From: a bacterium
Lineage (GTDB): Bacteria > Planctomycetota > Phycisphaerae > Phycisphaerales > UBA1924
Length of the DNA: 6,847 nt
Direction of reading: 5' to 3'
Assembly (NCBI GenBank): GCA_002401225.1
Contig: NVSM01000008.1
Location: 12,454-19,300 of the forward strand
Part shown: positions 5,555-6,847 of the stretch, one piece after another
Position numbering within the stretch: the first letter of the stretch is position 1
Layout: each line of letters begins with the position of its first letter
Notes under the pieces: model-generated
What the model saw: the letters and a program-made list of their open reading frames with translations, nothing else
Database searches by the model: none
Told to the model about the DNA's origin: nothing
Translations under genes and position numbers: made by a program

Positions 5555-6847
5555 ATGAACCACTTGGCAATTTGTTGCGCATCTTCATTCATAATCCTCT
5601 CTGGAACTTTCGCCCAAGCCGACGAATCCGAAACCAGTGAGATGATCACCGACATCGCGCATTCTATTGAAGCCAACTATGTCTTCCCTGAGATCGGCGA
5701 GCAGGCATCGGCGATGATCTTGAGCAATCTCGAAAACGGGAACTACGACGGACTCGATCGGCAGATGCTCGCGAATCAACTCGAAGAGGACCTGCGAGAC
5801 TTGACGCATGACCTGCACTTTGGTGTTCGAGCATTGCCTCAAGGCTGGCAGCCTCCGAGTGATCAGGAGGAAAATGATAAAGATGATAACGCCAGCACCA
5901 TCATGCGAGGCCCGGCTGCCCCGTTCGGGTTTATCAGTGTTCAAAGGCTCGATGGCAATGTGGGCTACATCGATCTGCGCGGGTTCAACCCTGCTCCATT
6001 TATCGAAGAAACCCTCGAAGCAAGCATGAGGCTGATGCAAGGGGCGAACTCGATCATCTTCGATCTCCGTCAAAATGGCGGCGGCGATCCCGCAACGGTT
6101 CAACTCATCTCGTCCTATCTGTTTGATCCTTCAGAGCCGATCCATCTCAACTCGTTGTACTATCGCCCGGATGATCGCACGACCGAGTTTTGGACGCATG
6201 CCAATATCAACACCGACCTGGCGATGCCCGATGTCCCGGTGTATGTGCTGACCAGCAATCGAACATTCTCGGCAGCCGAGGAGTTCACCTACAACCTAAA
6301 GAATCTTAAACGCGCGACCATCATCGGCGAAACCACCGGCGGGGGCGCACACCCCGTCGATTCATTCATCTTTGATAACCAGTTGATGGTCGTCCTGCCG
6401 ATCGCCCGCGCGATCAATCCGATCAGCGGGACCAACTGGGAAGGCACCGGGGTCGCTCCTGATATCGAATCGGCTGCTGACGATGCCTTGGATATTGCGA
6501 TCTTTGATGCCCTTCAAAACGCCTCCAACAACGGCGACGAATCGGCCCGATGGGGCTTGGCTGCGCTCAGAGCCAAGAACGATCCAATCCAGTGTTCGCC
6601 CGAAGAACTCGCAGCGTATGCTGGCGACTATGGGCCTCGCCATGTGCGTATCGATCAGGGCTCGGCTCAGTACAAGCGTGACGGGGTCTCGCAATGGACG
6701 AATCTCATCTGCATCGAGAAAGACCAGTTTATGATCGCAGGCGTTGATGGCTTCATTATGGAGTTCAAACGCGACGAGAAGAATAAGATCATTGGTATCG
6801 AAGGACACCAACAGCGAGGCCCGGTCGATTTCACCCCGCGCGACTGA
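5555..6847 (+). CDS. Exported S41-family serine peptidase (IRBP-like, no PDZ)
   Basis: This 430-residue protein is probably exported to the periplasm or cell surface and cleaves polypeptides; its substrate is unknown. Residues 1-22 look like a signal peptide ending AQA, with a hydrophobic core but no Lys/Arg in the n-region. Residues 28-95 match the S41 N-terminal helical domain of IRBP-like members ('IAHSIEANYVFPEIGEQ', 'LEEDLRDLTHDLHFGV'). An acidic linker (102-113) follows. The TSPc catalytic core is 120-315: 'GNVGYIDLRGF', 'IIFDLRQNGGGDPA' and 'VLTSNRTFSAAEEF' with the predicted nucleophile Ser239, then 'RATIIGETTGGGAHP' with conserved Glu259. 'GTGVAPDIE' closes the core. There is no PDZ domain, unlike CtpA/Prc proteases. 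The tail (350-430, 'YAGDYGPRHVRI' to 'FIMEFKRDEKNKIIGIEGH') is a small beta-rich domain often seen after such cores. The start is firm: AGGAG (5543-5547) lies 7 nt upstream and an in-frame TAG directly precedes the ATG. The reading frame closes at the window's last base. Confidence 0.93.
   Translation: MNHLAICCASSFIILSGTFAQADESETSEMITDIAHSIEANYVFPEIGEQASAMILSNLENGNYDGLDRQMLANQLEEDLRDLTHDLHFGVRALPQGWQPPSDQEENDKDDNASTIMRGPAAPFGFISVQRLDGNVGYIDLRGFNPAPFIEETLEASMRLMQGANSIIFDLRQNGGGDPATVQLISSYLFDPSEPIHLNSLYYRPDDRTTEFWTHANINTDLAMPDVPVYVLTSNRTFSAAEEFTYNLKNLKRATIIGETTGGGAHPVDSFIFDNQLMVVLPIARAINPISGTNWEGTGVAPDIESAADDALDIAIFDALQNASNNGDESARWGLAALRAKNDPIQCSPEELAAYAGDYGPRHVRIDQGSAQYKRDGVSQWTNLICIEKDQFMIAGVDGFIMEFKRDEKNKIIGIEGHQQRGPVDFTPRD

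Noticed and set aside
5431..5676. 81-codon minus-strand frame spanning the epimerase-peptidase gap
   Set aside because: It is largely the complement of the peptidase signal peptide region and lacks a ribosome site or family resemblance.

Overview
This 6.8 kb window is chromosomal-looking bacterial DNA of moderate GC content. It carries five complete protein genes and no RNA genes, insertion sequences or CRISPR arrays that I can see. The style (an ECF sigma factor with a membrane anti-sigma partner, a very long coiled-coil membrane protein, generally clear Shine-Dalgarno sites) would suit a planctomycete, perhaps of the Phycisphaerae. That placement is an impression from protein style and has not been tested.

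Layout. (1) 83-1611, plus strand: a two-gene operon encoding an ECF sigma factor and its single-pass membrane anti-sigma factor of RskA type, with the stop and start codons overlapping by 4 nt. (2) 1612-1773: the gap between convergent genes, with a strong 13-bp hairpin that probably terminates transcription from both sides and an isolated DnaA-box-like 9-mer. (3) 1774-4203, minus strand: an 809-residue protein with about 550 residues of predicted cytoplasmic coiled coil, followed by two membrane helices that flank a small domain resembling the Wzz/GumC polysaccharide co-polymerase domain. (4) 4204-4479: the divergent control region. (5) 4480-5424, plus strand: an aldose 1-epimerase (mutarotase). 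(6) 5555-6847, plus strand: an exported S41-family serine peptidase of the IRBP-like type without a PDZ domain; its stop codon is the last base of the window.

How the genes may work together. The sigma/anti-sigma pair is a self-contained signalling module: the anti-sigma factor should hold the sigma factor at the inner membrane until an envelope signal releases it. The other three genes are sugar- or envelope-related (a possible co-polymerase-like scaffold, a mutarotase, an exported protease). They are not in one operon, so a shared pathway is only suggested by proximity. The most unusual item is the coiled-coil protein: it looks like a polysaccharide co-polymerase whose coiled coil has moved from the periplasmic loop to a huge N-terminal cytoplasmic extension. 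The remaining genes look like ordinary members of known families.
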